Counted from the first letter of the stretch, positions 50,111-59,529 are shown. The stretch: DNA of 64,000 nucleotides from UBA6183 sp943372215 (GCA_943372215.1 CALRXU020000009.1:124001-188000), one strand, 5' to 3'. Made by a program: numbers and translations. Notes: a model not told the origin generated them from the sequence alone.

Positions 50111-51277
50111 TTACTCCACATGCAGTAGTAAACCCTTAAGGTACTCACCTTCCGGGTGAAAAATATTAATTGGATGATCTTCTGGCTGGGTAAGTTGTTT
50201 TAAAATGCGAACATTGCGTTTGGCATCAGCAGCAGCTCCAAATACAATTTTCCGAAACAAATCCCGATCAATATGTTGTGAACAACTAAAGGTAAAAATT
50301 AAGCCCCCAGGTTTTATTTTTTTAAACGCAATAAGATTCAGGTTTTTATAACCCCTTGTGGCATTGGGTACTGAGCGTGCATTTTTGGCAAAAGCAGGAG
50401 GATCCAGCACCATAATATCATAGTCTTCTTGCGTCTGTTGCATAAAATCAAACACATCAGCCACATAACTTTGGTGAGGAGCTTCTTTAAAGTTAGCCTT
50501 CACATTTTGATCACACATCTCGATGGCATCCTTGCTACTATCTACTGAATGTACCAAAGTAGCCCCATTGTTCAGTGCGTATAAACTAAATCCACCTGAG
50601 TAACTAAATGTATTTAATACTTTCTTGCCTTTACTATACTCACCCAGTATTCTTCTGTTCTCGCGTTGGTCAATAAAAAAACCAGTTTTTTGACCCGTTT
50701 CCACATTAACTAAAAAAATCACCCCATTTTCCATGGCTTGAACAGGCATAATGCATGGCTCGCCAACCCAACCGCTTTCCATACCCACTTCTTCAATACG
50801 TTGGGTATTTTGTTTGGTTTTAACATAAATATGCTGAATACCTAGGTTTGATAATGCTCTAAATAAATGTGCGCTGATTAACTCTGTTCCCTTTATAAGC
50901 AATTGTACTACTGCCACCGGACCATATACATCAACAATAACACCAGGTAAAAAATCTCCTTCGGCATGTATCAACCTGTAAATATCAGTTTTAGCAGGCA
51001 ACACTTGTTTTCTTAATGCATAAGCGTGCTTGATTTTAGCGAACCAAAACTCCTCATTGAGTAAAATTTCTTCTGAGGTAAATTCGAAAACCCGGCAAGT
51101 AATTTGGCTATTGGGCGAAAAAAAGCCATACCCCAACAACTCTCCATTATTTGTTAATACCTTTACAATTTGCCCATTATCTGCTTTAGGCATAATTTTA
51201 ACTGCGCCACTAAACACCCATGGATGTCTATTTACCAATGAGCGCTCTCTTCCTGATTTTAATATTAACGTTTCCAA
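50111..51277 (-). CDS. rlmI: class I SAM-dependent rRNA methyltransferase, RlmI-like
   Basis: Methylates a cytosine (m5C1962 in E. coli) in 23S rRNA. The 388 residues show an N-terminal PUA domain (LKSGRERSLVNRHPWVFSGAV), a middle domain with YRLIHAEGDFLPGVIVDVYG and TGQKTGFFIDQRENRRIL, the SAM site VLNTFSYSGGFSLYALNNGA, and the catalytic motif DIMVLDPPAFAKNAR with FTFSCSQHIDRDLF. The initiator is a TTG (codon at 51275-51277); the domain starts at its second residue and no ATG is available. It is divergent from the gene at 51331 with a short shared region. Target position inferred from family. Confidence 0.92.
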   Translation of the reverse strand: METLILKSGRERSLVNRHPWVFSGAVKIMPKADNGQIVKVLTNNGELLGYGFFSPNSQITCRVFEFTSEEILLNEEFWFAKIKHAYALRKQVLPAKTDIYRLIHAEGDFLPGVIVDVYGPVAVVQLLIKGTELISAHLFRALSNLGIQHIYVKTKQNTQRIEEVGMESGWVGEPCIMPVQAMENGVIFLVNVETGQKTGFFIDQRENRRILGEYSKGKKVLNTFSYSGGFSLYALNNGATLVHSVDSSKDAIEMCDQNVKANFKEAPHQSYVADVFDFMQQTQEDYDIMVLDPPAFAKNARSVPNATRGYKNLNLIAFKKIKPGGLIFTFSCSQHIDRDLFRKIVFGAAADAKRNVRILKQLTQPEDHPINIFHPEGEYLKGLLLHVE

Positions 51278-51284
51278 ACTTTAT

Positions 51285-51292
51285 TACCTTTG
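51285..51292 (+). promoter_or_regulatory. -7 box of the gene at 51331
   Basis: TACCTTTG, 38 bases before the chosen ATG, and just upstream of the divergent rlmI start. It places the RNA start past the earlier in-frame starts near 51220. No clear -33. Confidence 0.45.
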
Positions 51293-51330
51293 TTTTGCAC
51301 AAAAATGTACTTTTTCCCGTTTATTACTGC

Positions 51331-52074
51331 ATGCGTTTTATTTTTATCTTATTGGCATTATTGGTAACGGTTGGTTTACAACCACAAGTTTATGCGCAAA
51401 CCAACTCGTTGATATATGGCCGTACCCTAAGTGCCGACCGCATCAATATTGTACAATTGGCCAGTGTATTAAATACAAACCAACAAAAAAGAGCCATTAG
51501 CAACAGGCAGGGATATTTTAAGGTGCTTGCCAATCCTTCGGACACCATTATTATTACTGCTATTGGGTATGATAGCGTTTTATTTATTGCACAAGAGCTG
51601 ATGGGCGCAACAGGAAATGATACAACGGTGGTACTGCTTAAGTCAAAAAATTATTTACTAAAGGAGGCCAAAATTGTTTCTTCCAATCCCAAACGAGATA
51701 GCCTAGCCAGAGCCGCTGCCGAATTTCTTAAAACAGACCCCTTAATGAACAATTATGACCGCATATTAAACCGGCAAAAAGGAGGTTTGATGAGCCCTTT
51801 AACAGCCATGTACCAGCAATTTAGTAAAGAAGGAAAGGATGCGGCAAGATTTGAAGACTTTTTGTATTACATGGAAAAGCAAAAATTGGTTGACCGCAGG
51901 TTTAACCGCGACTTTGTAAAAAAGGCAACCAATTTACCTGATATTCAACTGGATGAGTTTATGGTGTACTGCAAACCAGATAAAGACTTTGTGCTTAGTG
52001 CCAGCGAGTACGAGTTAATTGCCAAGGTGCAACAATGTGCGCATGAATTTAACAATAAAAGAAGGCAACGTTAA
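51331..52074 (+). CDS. secreted protein with carboxypeptidase-like regulatory domain
   Basis: A 247-residue protein with signal peptide (1-23, VGLQPQVYAQ). A prealbumin-like carboxypeptidase regulatory domain at about residues 27-105 has IYGRTLSADRINIVQLASVL, KRAISNRQGYFKVLANPSDTIIITAIGYDSVLF. The helical C-terminal half (KRDSLARAAAEFLKTDPLMNN..., LDEFMVYCKPDKDF, ASEYELIAKVQQCAHEFN) is of unknown fold. In Bacteroidota such proteins are common beside outer-membrane assembly systems, and by themselves have no assigned function. A longer frame would start upstream of the promoter and inside the rlmI start. Confidence 0.82.
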   Translation: MRFIFILLALLVTVGLQPQVYAQTNSLIYGRTLSADRINIVQLASVLNTNQQKRAISNRQGYFKVLANPSDTIIITAIGYDSVLFIAQELMGATGNDTTVVLLKSKNYLLKEAKIVSSNPKRDSLARAAAEFLKTDPLMNNYDRILNRQKGGLMSPLTAMYQQFSKEGKDAARFEDFLYYMEKQKLVDRRFNRDFVKKATNLPDIQLDEFMVYCKPDKDFVLSASEYELIAKVQQCAHEFNNKRRQR

Positions 52075-52193
52075 CATTGATTTAGGTTATTTGCTGTTGT
52101 AACAAGGTTTTACAAACAATTAACCCACAAAGTGCTTCTGGTGGTTTTTATGTCTAAAGTAATTGTATTTTAGCTTCATAATCAATAATCAAT

Positions 52194-52694
52194 ATGAAAT
52201 TTCAAGAGTTTTCAAACGAAATGAAATGGCGCAGGTTTAACGGTGAATCCATTAAACAAAGTATTAATGATGAAGTGGAGCAACTTATTGTTGCCGAAAC
52301 GGCTAAAGGCAATAAGTTAAAGGTGTGCATTGGAACCGACTCCCAGGTTACGGGAAACACCACTGAATACGCTACAGTTATTGTTTTTATTCGTCAGCAA
52401 AAAGGTGGTTTTATGCTCATTAGTAGCGAAAAAACAACCCAAAAAATGAGCATTAAGGAACGCATGCTTAAAGAAGTTTCAAAATCTATTGAAATTGCTT
52501 ATGAGTTGTGTGATTTGTTGGACTTGTATGATATTGACCTAGAAGTTCACGCTGATATTAACACCAATCCAAACTTTAAATCGAATACCGCATTAAGCGA
52601 AGCCATGGGGTACATCCTAAGCATGGGGTTTGTTTTTAAAGCCAAACCAGAGGCATTTGCCAGTTCTTATTGTGCAAATAAAATTGTGCATTAA
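52194..52694 (+). CDS. YkuK-like RNase H-fold protein (DUF458)
   Basis: A 166-residue cytosolic protein of the YkuK/DUF458 family, thought to have a ribonuclease H-like fold. The hallmark N-terminal MKWRRFNGESI, the KVCIGTDSQVTGNTTEYATVIVF strand pair with an acidic residue, and DLYDIDLEVHADINTNPNFKSNTALSEAMGYILSMGF are present; the Asp residues in GTDSQ, VHADIN and SNTAL region could form the metal site. Activity is not established in the family. It is separated by 51 bases from the next gene, which has its own promoter. Confidence 0.85.
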   Translation: MKFQEFSNEMKWRRFNGESIKQSINDEVEQLIVAETAKGNKLKVCIGTDSQVTGNTTEYATVIVFIRQQKGGFMLISSEKTTQKMSIKERMLKEVSKSIEIAYELCDLLDLYDIDLEVHADINTNPNFKSNTALSEAMGYILSMGFVFKAKPEAFASSYCANKIVH

Positions 52695-52710
52695 GGAATT
52701 TGGTTTTCAC

Positions 52711-52741
52711 TTTCCGTATTTCACAATTGATTCTATCTTTG
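52711..52741 (+). promoter_or_regulatory. promoter of the 134-residue unknown gene, leaderless type
   Basis: TTTC (52711-52714; one mismatch to TTTG), 19 bases, TATCTTTG (52734-52741), ending four bases before the ATG at 52746. Confidence 0.58.
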
Positions 52742-52745
52742 CATC

Positions 52746-53150
52746 ATGCTTAAAGATATTGAACTTTTAAATGACACAAGGGTTGGCGTAGCAATTGTTA
52801 AGGAGTTAAACGATGCACTTGAGGAAGTTTGGAATGTTTATATCATTAACTTCAACACCAAGGCTATCCAAAATGTGCTGGTTACTTGCAAAGGTTATGG
52901 GCAAATTAATAACGAACATAGGGAAACAACGGTAATGCGCTATTTTTTGGGCGATATTCCTGAAACCAGTTTTATAAAAGTAGAGCCTATTGATCCTAGT
53001 TTGTTTGTGCTGAACAATGAGTATTTTGTTACTTTTTACGAAAACGGAAGCATATTGGATAAGAAACTGACGTTTTTGTCCAACACTATTTACGATGATC
53101 TGTTAACGGAGATTGAACTGATTAAAAAAGCTGGTGTATTGCTTACTTAA
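52746..53150 (+). CDS. conserved hypothetical protein
   Basis: Function unknown. The 134 residues form a mixed alpha/beta protein without signal or membrane segments: VAIVKELNDALEEVWNVYIINFNTKAIQNVLVTCKGYGQINNEHRETTVMRYFLGDIPE, then EPIDPSLFVLNNEYFVTFYENGSILDKKLTFLSNTIYDDLL. The pattern seems familiar from Bacteroidota genomes next to shikimate pathway genes, but I cannot attach a verified family. It is separated by 11 bases from aroE and probably cotranscribed with it. Confidence 0.8.
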   Translation: MLKDIELLNDTRVGVAIVKELNDALEEVWNVYIINFNTKAIQNVLVTCKGYGQINNEHRETTVMRYFLGDIPETSFIKVEPIDPSLFVLNNEYFVTFYENGSILDKKLTFLSNTIYDDLLTEIELIKKAGVLLT

Positions 53151-53161
53151 CACCTCAGAAT

Positions 53162-53896
53162 ATGGAAGCGAAACGTTTATATGGATTAATCGGATTTCCT
53201 CTTGGCAACAGTTTCTCGGCCACTTATTTTTCGGAAAAGTTTAAAGCCAATGCCATTGACGCGGTTTACACCAACTTTCCTTTGCAACATATTGACGAGT
53301 TGCCAGCTTTACTTAAAAAGCTCCCACACCTGTGTGGTTTAAATGTTACCATCCCACATAAAAAAAGTGTAATCCCTTTTTTAACTACCCTTCACCCCAA
53401 CGCTGCTGCTGTTGGTGCTGTTAATACCATCTCTATTCAAGGTAATGAGTTGATTGGTTACAACACCGATGTTATTGGATTTGAACAAAGTATTTTGCCA
53501 ATACTTAAGCCTTGGCACCAAAAGGCTCTGGTACTGGGGTCTGGTGGTGCGGCCCAGGCCGTTTGCTTTGTATTAAACAAACTAGGCATCACTTATCATA
53601 TGGTGAGCAGTTCCAATTCAAACCTCTTGCAATATGCTGATTTAAGTAAGGCCTTAATAAGAAGCCACCAAGTGATTATCAACTGCACTCCGCTAGGCAT
53701 GTTTCCCAACCAAAAGAAAGCTCCGGAAATACCTTATGAGTTTTTAACTGATTTGCATTTGGCTTTTGATTTGATTTATTTACCTGAGGAAACGCAGTTT
53801 TTAAGTTTATGCAAAAAACAAGGAGCTACCATTAAAAATGGGCTGGAGATGCTTCACCGACAAGCTGAAGAAGCCTATAAAATATGGATAAGCTAA
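53162..53896 (+). CDS. aroE: shikimate dehydrogenase
   Basis: NADPH-dependent reduction of 3-dehydroshikimate in the aromatic amino acid pathway. The 244 residues carry GLIGFPLGNSFSATYFSEKF (shikimate contacts), GLNVTIPHKKSVIPFL with the catalytic Lys in NVTIPHK, GAVNTISIQGNELIGYNTDVIGFE (substrate Asn/Asp), and the NADP loop VLGSGGAAQAVCFVL followed by CTPLGMFPNQ. Length is slightly under the average 270 but all motifs are present. It follows the 134-residue protein by 11 bases. Confidence 0.95.
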   Translation: MEAKRLYGLIGFPLGNSFSATYFSEKFKANAIDAVYTNFPLQHIDELPALLKKLPHLCGLNVTIPHKKSVIPFLTTLHPNAAAVGAVNTISIQGNELIGYNTDVIGFEQSILPILKPWHQKALVLGSGGAAQAVCFVLNKLGITYHMVSSSNSNLLQYADLSKALIRSHQVIINCTPLGMFPNQKKAPEIPYEFLTDLHLAFDLIYLPEETQFLSLCKKQGATIKNGLEMLHRQAEEAYKIWIS

Positions 53897-54016
53897 CCTA
53901 GAAAACCCCATTTAATCAACTCTTTGGATAATGGATGATTCATGGTGCATAAATATTGTGAACAACTAAGTTCGCATAAAATTGTATGTTTCAAGTAATT
54001 TTTAAATTATTGAATC

Positions 54017-55114
54017 ATGAAAAAATCAATTTTTCTGGGTTTTTTATTTTGCTACACTTTAGCTTCGGCACAAAATACGCCAGCCGTTATTTTGCCTGGA
54101 CATACCAATGATGTGGATGCTGTGTCTTATTCAACATTAGGTTATATTGCTTCTGGCTCTTTTGATTATAAAATTAATATTTATGCTGCTGATAGCCCAT
54201 TTACCCGTTTAAGAACACTTACCGGGCATGTGGGACCAGTAAACACCTTACGTTTTAGTAAGAATGGTAAGTTATTGGCGAGCAGTGGCGAGGATCATGT
54301 GGTGCTGGTTTGGGACTCTGCCTGGCGAAACAGTAGACGCTTGGAAGGACATAAAGATAAGGTAACCTGCCTGGCTTTTGATGGGTATGGACGGTACCTA
54401 TACTCTGGCAGTGATGATAAAAACGTTATTGTTTGGGACATGACCACCGGGAAACAAGTAAAAACAATTGCACACACCAGCGGGGTTACAGCTATTGCCC
54501 CTACTAGCGATTTTAAATACGTGTACATAGCCGGATCTGAGCCTAAAATAAAATTGTATGATTTTTTAACGGGCAAAGTAGCCAAATCGTTAGATGGACA
54601 CACTGATGCGGTAAATGATATCAAAATTAGCCCCAATGGTAAATACTTATTAAGTGGTTCAAATGATAAAACTGCGCGGGTTTGGAGTTTAACTACTGGG
54701 AAACAAGTGCGGATATTGCCCGTTGAATGCTGGAAGGTAACCACCGTTGCGTTTAGTACCGATAGCCGTTATGCCATAACCGCCTGTAATGATGGAAGTG
54801 TAAAGGTATGGGAAATAGAAACTGGAAAATTAATCAGTAGTTCTGAAAATGCAGGCTCTTTGGCTCGCTGTGTTTCTTTTGGAAAAGACAACACCATCAT
54901 TTTATTGGCAAGCATGTTGCGCAATTCTACTGATTATGGATTAAAAATATTGCCTAGTGGTATCAAACCAGAAGTAGCCCCCGTAAAGGTTGTTGCTCCG
55001 GTTAAACAAGATTCATTAAATAGCAATAAACTGCCAAAAATCATACCTAAAACTCCCGCAACACCACCAAACAATGGCACAAACATGCCCAAAAATGCTA
55101 CTCCTAAACAGTAA
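54017..55114 (+). CDS. secreted seven-bladed WD40 propeller protein
   Basis: A 365-residue protein with signal peptide (1-18, TLASAQ). Seven WD40 repeats can be counted from residue 28 to 318, for example GHVGPVNTLRFSKNGKLLASSGEDHVVLVWDS, GHKDKVTCLAFDGYGRYLYSGSDDKNVIVWDM and GHTDAVNDIKISPNGKYLLSGSNDKTARVWSL; the sixth and seventh are more degenerate. That is enough for one closed propeller. The C-terminus is Lys/Pro/Asn-rich and unstructured. It likely acts as a protein-binding scaffold in the periplasm or at the cell surface. No enzymatic domain is fused. It is a single gene about 150 bases before coxB. Confidence 0.88.
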   Translation: MKKSIFLGFLFCYTLASAQNTPAVILPGHTNDVDAVSYSTLGYIASGSFDYKINIYAADSPFTRLRTLTGHVGPVNTLRFSKNGKLLASSGEDHVVLVWDSAWRNSRRLEGHKDKVTCLAFDGYGRYLYSGSDDKNVIVWDMTTGKQVKTIAHTSGVTAIAPTSDFKYVYIAGSEPKIKLYDFLTGKVAKSLDGHTDAVNDIKISPNGKYLLSGSNDKTARVWSLTTGKQVRILPVECWKVTTVAFSTDSRYAITACNDGSVKVWEIETGKLISSSENAGSLARCVSFGKDNTIILLASMLRNSTDYGLKILPSGIKPEVAPVKVVAPVKQDSLNSNKLPKIIPKTPATPPNNGTNMPKNATPKQ

Positions 55115-55265
55115 ACTTATTCAAAAACAAAGAGTTAAAGTATAAATCTGGAAGCATTCTAAAATTACTGAAAAAATGTATCGTGAGTTAGCTACACAAA
55201 TAAAATTATTCTACATTCGCATCCTGAAAAAGTTGACACAAAAATTATTTTCTAATTTACCTAAA

Positions 55266-56579
55266 ATGAAAATTGTTACCTCAGTTCTAAAGTCGGTGTT
55301 ACTTGTAACCGCACTTCTCAGTTTATCCAACTTTACTTTCGCTAAACAAGCTGAAGATGCTGGAAAGCTATTTCAAACAAATTCTACATTGAGCCAAGCT
55401 ATTGATGAAAAAGTCGCAGGCCAATCCGTGCAAAACTTGGTGGCCGAGATTGTTCGCACCAGTTCATTGCCGTCAGCTCCAATTAAAGCAAGCGTTGCAG
55501 CTGATGTAACTGATGGTGCAAACAGCAGCCTTAAAAACAGGGTTAACTGGCTTATCATTATTATTGTGGTATTGCTTACCATGGTAATTGTTTTGGTACT
55601 CGACATCCTAGGTAAAGTAGGTGATATACAGGGCAAACCGGTTATTCATTGGAATGGTATCAACTCTTGGATGATGCTTGGTTTTGGTGTAATTGGTTTA
55701 TTGCTTGCTTCTTGGGAATTCTATGAGCATGGTAAACTTACCGTATTTAACCAAGAGCCTGCCTCGGCACATGGCCCAGAGTATGATAATATGTTTATGA
55801 TTACTGTAATTATTACAGGTATTGTTTTTGTAATTACCCAATTTTTATTGTTTTGGTACGCTTATAAATACAAGCACAGCACCAAACGTAAAGCCTTATT
55901 TTACCCCGATAATCATAAAATTGAATTGTTATGGACAATTATCCCTGCTATTGTATTAACGATATTGGTGGTGCGTGGATTAAAAACTTGGACACACATG
56001 ACCAGCAACAACGACCCGAAAGCACGTGTGATAGAAGTTTATGGTTATCAGTTTGCTTGGAATGCACGTTATGCAGGGGAAGACAATAAATTGGGTAAAC
56101 ACGATTTTCGTCAAATTGGTATTATTAATGCATTAGGTGTTGATACCAATGATAGCAAATCTTATGATGATGTTATTACGAACGAATTACATCTTCCTGT
56201 TGGAGAGCCTGTAATGTTAAAATTCAGGGCAAAAGATGTGATTCACTCTGCTTACTTGCCTCACTTCCGCACACAAATGAACGTAGTGCCAGGATTACCA
56301 ACACAATTTGCCTTTACCCCAACCATCACAACGGCTGAAATGCGGAGTAAACTAAATATTCCAACGTTTGATTATGTTTTATTGTGCAATAAAATTTGTG
56401 GTAGTGCGCATTACCGCATGAAAATGAAAGTAGTGGTACATTCTAAAGCTGACTTTAATAAATGGCTAAACGAACAGCCTAAGTTGGTAAATAAGTCAAC
56501 ACCAGCCACAATTGCTGCGCCAGTTGATTCAGCTATGACAACAATTAGCAAACAACCTAAAACTTTAGCAGCCAATTAA
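55266..56579 (+). CDS. coxB: cytochrome c oxidase subunit II
   Basis: Accepts electrons from cytochrome c at a dinuclear copper centre. Starting at 55266 it has 437 residues: signal peptide (1-26, NFTFAKQ), then four predicted membrane helices (94-114, 133-150, 176-200, 219-239) where canonical subunit II has two, and the cupredoxin domain. CuA ligands are His327 (DVIHSAYL), Cys374, Cys378, His382 and Met385 (CNKICGSAHYRM). No fused cytochrome c domain, so this is not a caa3 enzyme. The extended N-terminal membrane part is, as I recall, a phylum feature. First gene of the oxidase cluster; an earlier in-frame start adds 30 basic residues before the signal and is rejected. Confidence 0.95.
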   Translation: MKIVTSVLKSVLLVTALLSLSNFTFAKQAEDAGKLFQTNSTLSQAIDEKVAGQSVQNLVAEIVRTSSLPSAPIKASVAADVTDGANSSLKNRVNWLIIIIVVLLTMVIVLVLDILGKVGDIQGKPVIHWNGINSWMMLGFGVIGLLLASWEFYEHGKLTVFNQEPASAHGPEYDNMFMITVIITGIVFVITQFLLFWYAYKYKHSTKRKALFYPDNHKIELLWTIIPAIVLTILVVRGLKTWTHMTSNNDPKARVIEVYGYQFAWNARYAGEDNKLGKHDFRQIGIINALGVDTNDSKSYDDVITNELHLPVGEPVMLKFRAKDVIHSAYLPHFRTQMNVVPGLPTQFAFTPTITTAEMRSKLNIPTFDYVLLCNKICGSAHYRMKMKVVVHSKADFNKWLNEQPKLVNKSTPATIAAPVDSAMTTISKQPKTLAAN

Positions 56580-56619
56580 TCCTTTATATTAAAATAAAAA
56601 ATTTACGATAAACAAGTAT

Positions 56620-58530
56620 ATGAGCACGCACACAGCACACATTGATGACCACAGCCATGACACGCATGATCATGGACATCACGAAGAGACGTTCATAAGC
56701 AAATATGTATTTTCGATGGACCACAAGATGATTGCCAAGCAATTCCTTGTTACAGGTATCATCATGGGCGTATTGGGTATGAGCATGTCGCTTATTTTCC
56801 GTTTGCAATTGGCTTATCCTGACATGAAATTTCCATTTTTGGAAAGCATTATTGGACAATGGGGTAAAGACGGTAAATTAGACCCTAACTTTTACTTGGC
56901 GTTAATTACCATACATGGTACCATCATGGTGTTTTATGTATTAACAGCAGGTTTAAGTGGTACCTTTTCTAACTTGTTAATTCCATTGCAAGTTGGTGCC
57001 CGCGATATGGCCTCTCCGTTTTTAAATATGTTGTCGTACTGGTTTTTCTTTTTATCCTCAGTGGTGTTGGTTTCATCATTGTTTGTTGATGGAGGACCAG
57101 CTTCAGCAGGATGGACTGTTTATCCGCCACTATCTGCTTTACCTAAAGCCATTCCTGGTTCAGGTACAGGTATGACCTTGTGGTTGGTAGCCATTATTTT
57201 ATTTATTGTTTCAGCGTTATTGGGTGGTATTAATTACATCACAACGGTGTTAAACATGCGTACAAAAGGCATGAAAATGACCCGCTTACCTTTAACCATT
57301 TGGGCATTTTTGATTACAGCTGTATTAGGGTTGTTATCATTCCCTGTATTATTGGGTGCTGGTTTATTGTTAATATTTGACAGAAGCTTTGGAACCAGTT
57401 TTTACCTGAATGAAATCGCGGCTGAATTGGCTGGTGGTATTGAGCGTGTGGGTGGAAGTCCAATTTTATACCAACATTTATTTTGGTTCTTGGGTCACCC
57501 GGAAGTGTACATTATCTTACTTCCTGCTTTAGGTATTACCTCTGAAGTAATTGCAACCAACTCACGTAAGCCTATTTTTGGTTACCGTGCCATGGTGGGT
57601 TCAATTCTTGCCATTGCTTTCCTTTCATTTATTGTTTGGGGACATCATATGTTCGTAACAGGTATGAATCCTTTCTTGGGTTCAGTATTTATGTTAGGTA
57701 CGTTAATTATTGCGGTACCATCTGCGGTTAAAACATTTAACTACATGGCTACTTTATGGAAAGGTAACTTACAGCTTACCCCTGCTATGATGTTTGCAAT
57801 TGGTCTGGTATCTTTCTTTATTTCAGGAGGGTTAACTGGTATTTACTTAGGTAACGCAGCGTTAGATATTAACTTACATGACACCTATTTTGTGGTGGCT
57901 CACTTCCATTTGGTAATGGGTAGTGCGGCTATTTTTGGTATGATGAGCGGTATTTACCATTGGTTCCCGCGCATGTATGGCCGTATGATGAATCCTACCA
58001 TGGGATACATGCACTTTTGGTTGACCTTAATTTCTGCTTATTGCGTGTTTTTCCCAATGCACTTTATGGGCTTGGCTGGAGTTCCACGTAGGTACTATGC
58101 CAACACGGCTTATGATCAGTTTAACGTGTTTGTTGATATGAACGTGTTTATTACTATTGCCGCTATTGTTGGTGGTGCGGCTCAGTTGTTATTCTTGTTT
58201 AACTTCTTTTACAGCATATTTAAAGGAAAACGTGCTCCACAAAATCCTTGGCATTCAAATACACTAGAATGGACTGCTCCTGTTAAACATATCCATGGTA
58301 ACTGGCCAGGTGAAATACCTCACGTTTACCGTTGGGCTTATGATTACAGCAAACCAGGTGCTGAAGAAGATTATATCCCACAAAATGTGCCTGATGCAGG
58401 CCAAGTTGATCCATTGGATGAGCCAGATGCGGCTACTTTCAAACCTTCAACTCGCCCTGTAACTGCAAATGCCAAAGAAGAAGTGGTGATGTTTAGTGTA
58501 TTGAAGAAATTGTTTGGCATTGCCAAGTAA
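56620..58530 (+). CDS. coxA: cytochrome c oxidase subunit I
   Basis: Catalytic subunit with hemes a/a3 and CuB, reducing oxygen to water. The 636 residues span at least 12 helices. Conserved sites: TIHGTIMVFYVL (heme a region His), LFWFLGHPEVYIILLPALGI (CuB His and cross-linked Tyr), FIVWGHHMFVTGMNP (CuB His pair), and FVVAHFHLVMGSAAIFGM (heme a3 and a His). A His/Asp-rich N-terminus (HTAHIDDHSHDTHDHGHH) may bind metal or be a simple cytosolic tail. This pattern is A-type oxidase. Directly followed by heme A synthase, overlapping transcription with coxB. Confidence 0.98.
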   Translation: MSTHTAHIDDHSHDTHDHGHHEETFISKYVFSMDHKMIAKQFLVTGIIMGVLGMSMSLIFRLQLAYPDMKFPFLESIIGQWGKDGKLDPNFYLALITIHGTIMVFYVLTAGLSGTFSNLLIPLQVGARDMASPFLNMLSYWFFFLSSVVLVSSLFVDGGPASAGWTVYPPLSALPKAIPGSGTGMTLWLVAIILFIVSALLGGINYITTVLNMRTKGMKMTRLPLTIWAFLITAVLGLLSFPVLLGAGLLLIFDRSFGTSFYLNEIAAELAGGIERVGGSPILYQHLFWFLGHPEVYIILLPALGITSEVIATNSRKPIFGYRAMVGSILAIAFLSFIVWGHHMFVTGMNPFLGSVFMLGTLIIAVPSAVKTFNYMATLWKGNLQLTPAMMFAIGLVSFFISGGLTGIYLGNAALDINLHDTYFVVAHFHLVMGSAAIFGMMSGIYHWFPRMYGRMMNPTMGYMHFWLTLISAYCVFFPMHFMGLAGVPRRYYANTAYDQFNVFVDMNVFITIAAIVGGAAQLLFLFNFFYSIFKGKRAPQNPWHSNTLEWTAPVKHIHGNWPGEIPHVYRWAYDYSKPGAEEDYIPQNVPDAGQVDPLDEPDAATFKPSTRPVTANAKEEVVMFSVLKKLFGIAK

Positions 58531-58533
58531 AAA

Positions 58534-59526
58534 ATGGATAAAGAACAAAAAGCGGTAAGAAGATTCAGGCGGTTTGGTATCTTAACAATTGCCTCTGTTT
58601 TCTTTCTAATTTTTGTTGGTGGCTTGGTTCGCAGTACAGGAAGTGGAATGGGTTGCCCTGATTGGCCTAAGTGCTTTGGGAAATGGGTTCCACCAACTGA
58701 TGTTAGTGAATTACCAGTCAATTATAAAGAGATATTTAGAACCCCTGTGCATGAGGTAGCAGATTTTGATACCTATAAAACATGGACAGAGTATATTAAC
58801 CGATTAATCGGGGTACTTACAGGGTTCTTTGTATTCTTAACGGTGGTTTTTGCTTTCCCCTATCTTAAAGTAAAACCTGTTATATTTTGGCTGAGCTTTT
58901 TAGCCCTGATTTTAACAGCTTTTCAAGGATGGATCGGGGCTAAGGTAGTGGCCACCAACCTGGCGCACTGGATGGTTACCATCCATATGATGATTGCCTT
59001 GGTTATAGTGGGGTTATTAATTTACACCATTACGCAATCACAATCATTTGAAGTGCTTCAGTTGAACAATGATCGTTCTTTAAAGTTGCTCATGGTTTTG
59101 GTACTTTTTGTATCAGCCATACAAACCATTTCTGGCACACAAGTCCGGGAGAATGTTGATGCAGTTGCTTTGGTGGCTGGTGAACAGAACAGGGCTCATT
59201 GGATTGATGCTTTGGGTCGTATTTTTCAGTTTCACCGTACATTTTCCTTGGTTAGTATTGTGTTAACGCTTTTGGTGGTTTATAAATTTTATTCGGCTTT
59301 TGCCAGAAACAGTATCATTTATAAATCAACCCTTGCACTGCTTTTATTAATAGCCTTGCAAATATTTAGCGGCAAGGTGCTTGATAACTTTGGGTTTCCA
59401 AAACAAATACAAAGTGTACACCTATTTGTGGGCAGTTTAATTTGTGGCATGCAACTTTTTATTACCATTGTTTTATTCACAAGAGTAAAAAAATCCGATA
59501 GCACAACTGTCGGTTCAACCATATAG
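58534..59526 (+). CDS. ctaA: heme A synthase (COX15/CtaA family)
   Basis: Oxidises the C8 methyl of heme O to a formyl group, giving heme A for subunit I. The 330 residues form eight helices in two four-helix halves. Family features are GGLVRSTGSGMGCPDWPKCFGKWVPPTD (first His/Cys loop region), TWTEYINRLIGVLTG with a His-like Arg motif, LAHWMVTIHMMIALV (heme His pair), SGTQVRENVD and FQFHRTFSLVSIVL (second-half His). It starts three bases after coxA, in the same operon, and the next gene is ctaB, so heme A synthesis is coordinated with subunit production. Confidence 0.95.
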   Translation: MDKEQKAVRRFRRFGILTIASVFFLIFVGGLVRSTGSGMGCPDWPKCFGKWVPPTDVSELPVNYKEIFRTPVHEVADFDTYKTWTEYINRLIGVLTGFFVFLTVVFAFPYLKVKPVIFWLSFLALILTAFQGWIGAKVVATNLAHWMVTIHMMIALVIVGLLIYTITQSQSFEVLQLNNDRSLKLLMVLVLFVSAIQTISGTQVRENVDAVALVAGEQNRAHWIDALGRIFQFHRTFSLVSIVLTLLVVYKFYSAFARNSIIYKSTLALLLLIALQIFSGKVLDNFGFPKQIQSVHLFVGSLICGMQLFITIVLFTRVKKSDSTTVGSTI

Positions 59527-59529
59527 AAA

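Noticed and set aside
51220..51330. Longer N-terminus of the 247-residue secreted protein
   Set aside because: It would start inside the rlmI start and upstream of the promoter at 51285-51292; the signal peptide begins at 51331.
54017..55114. WD40 protein as recent eukaryotic transfer
   Set aside because: It has a bacterial signal peptide, typical codon use for the window, and WD40 proteins are common in Bacteroidota.
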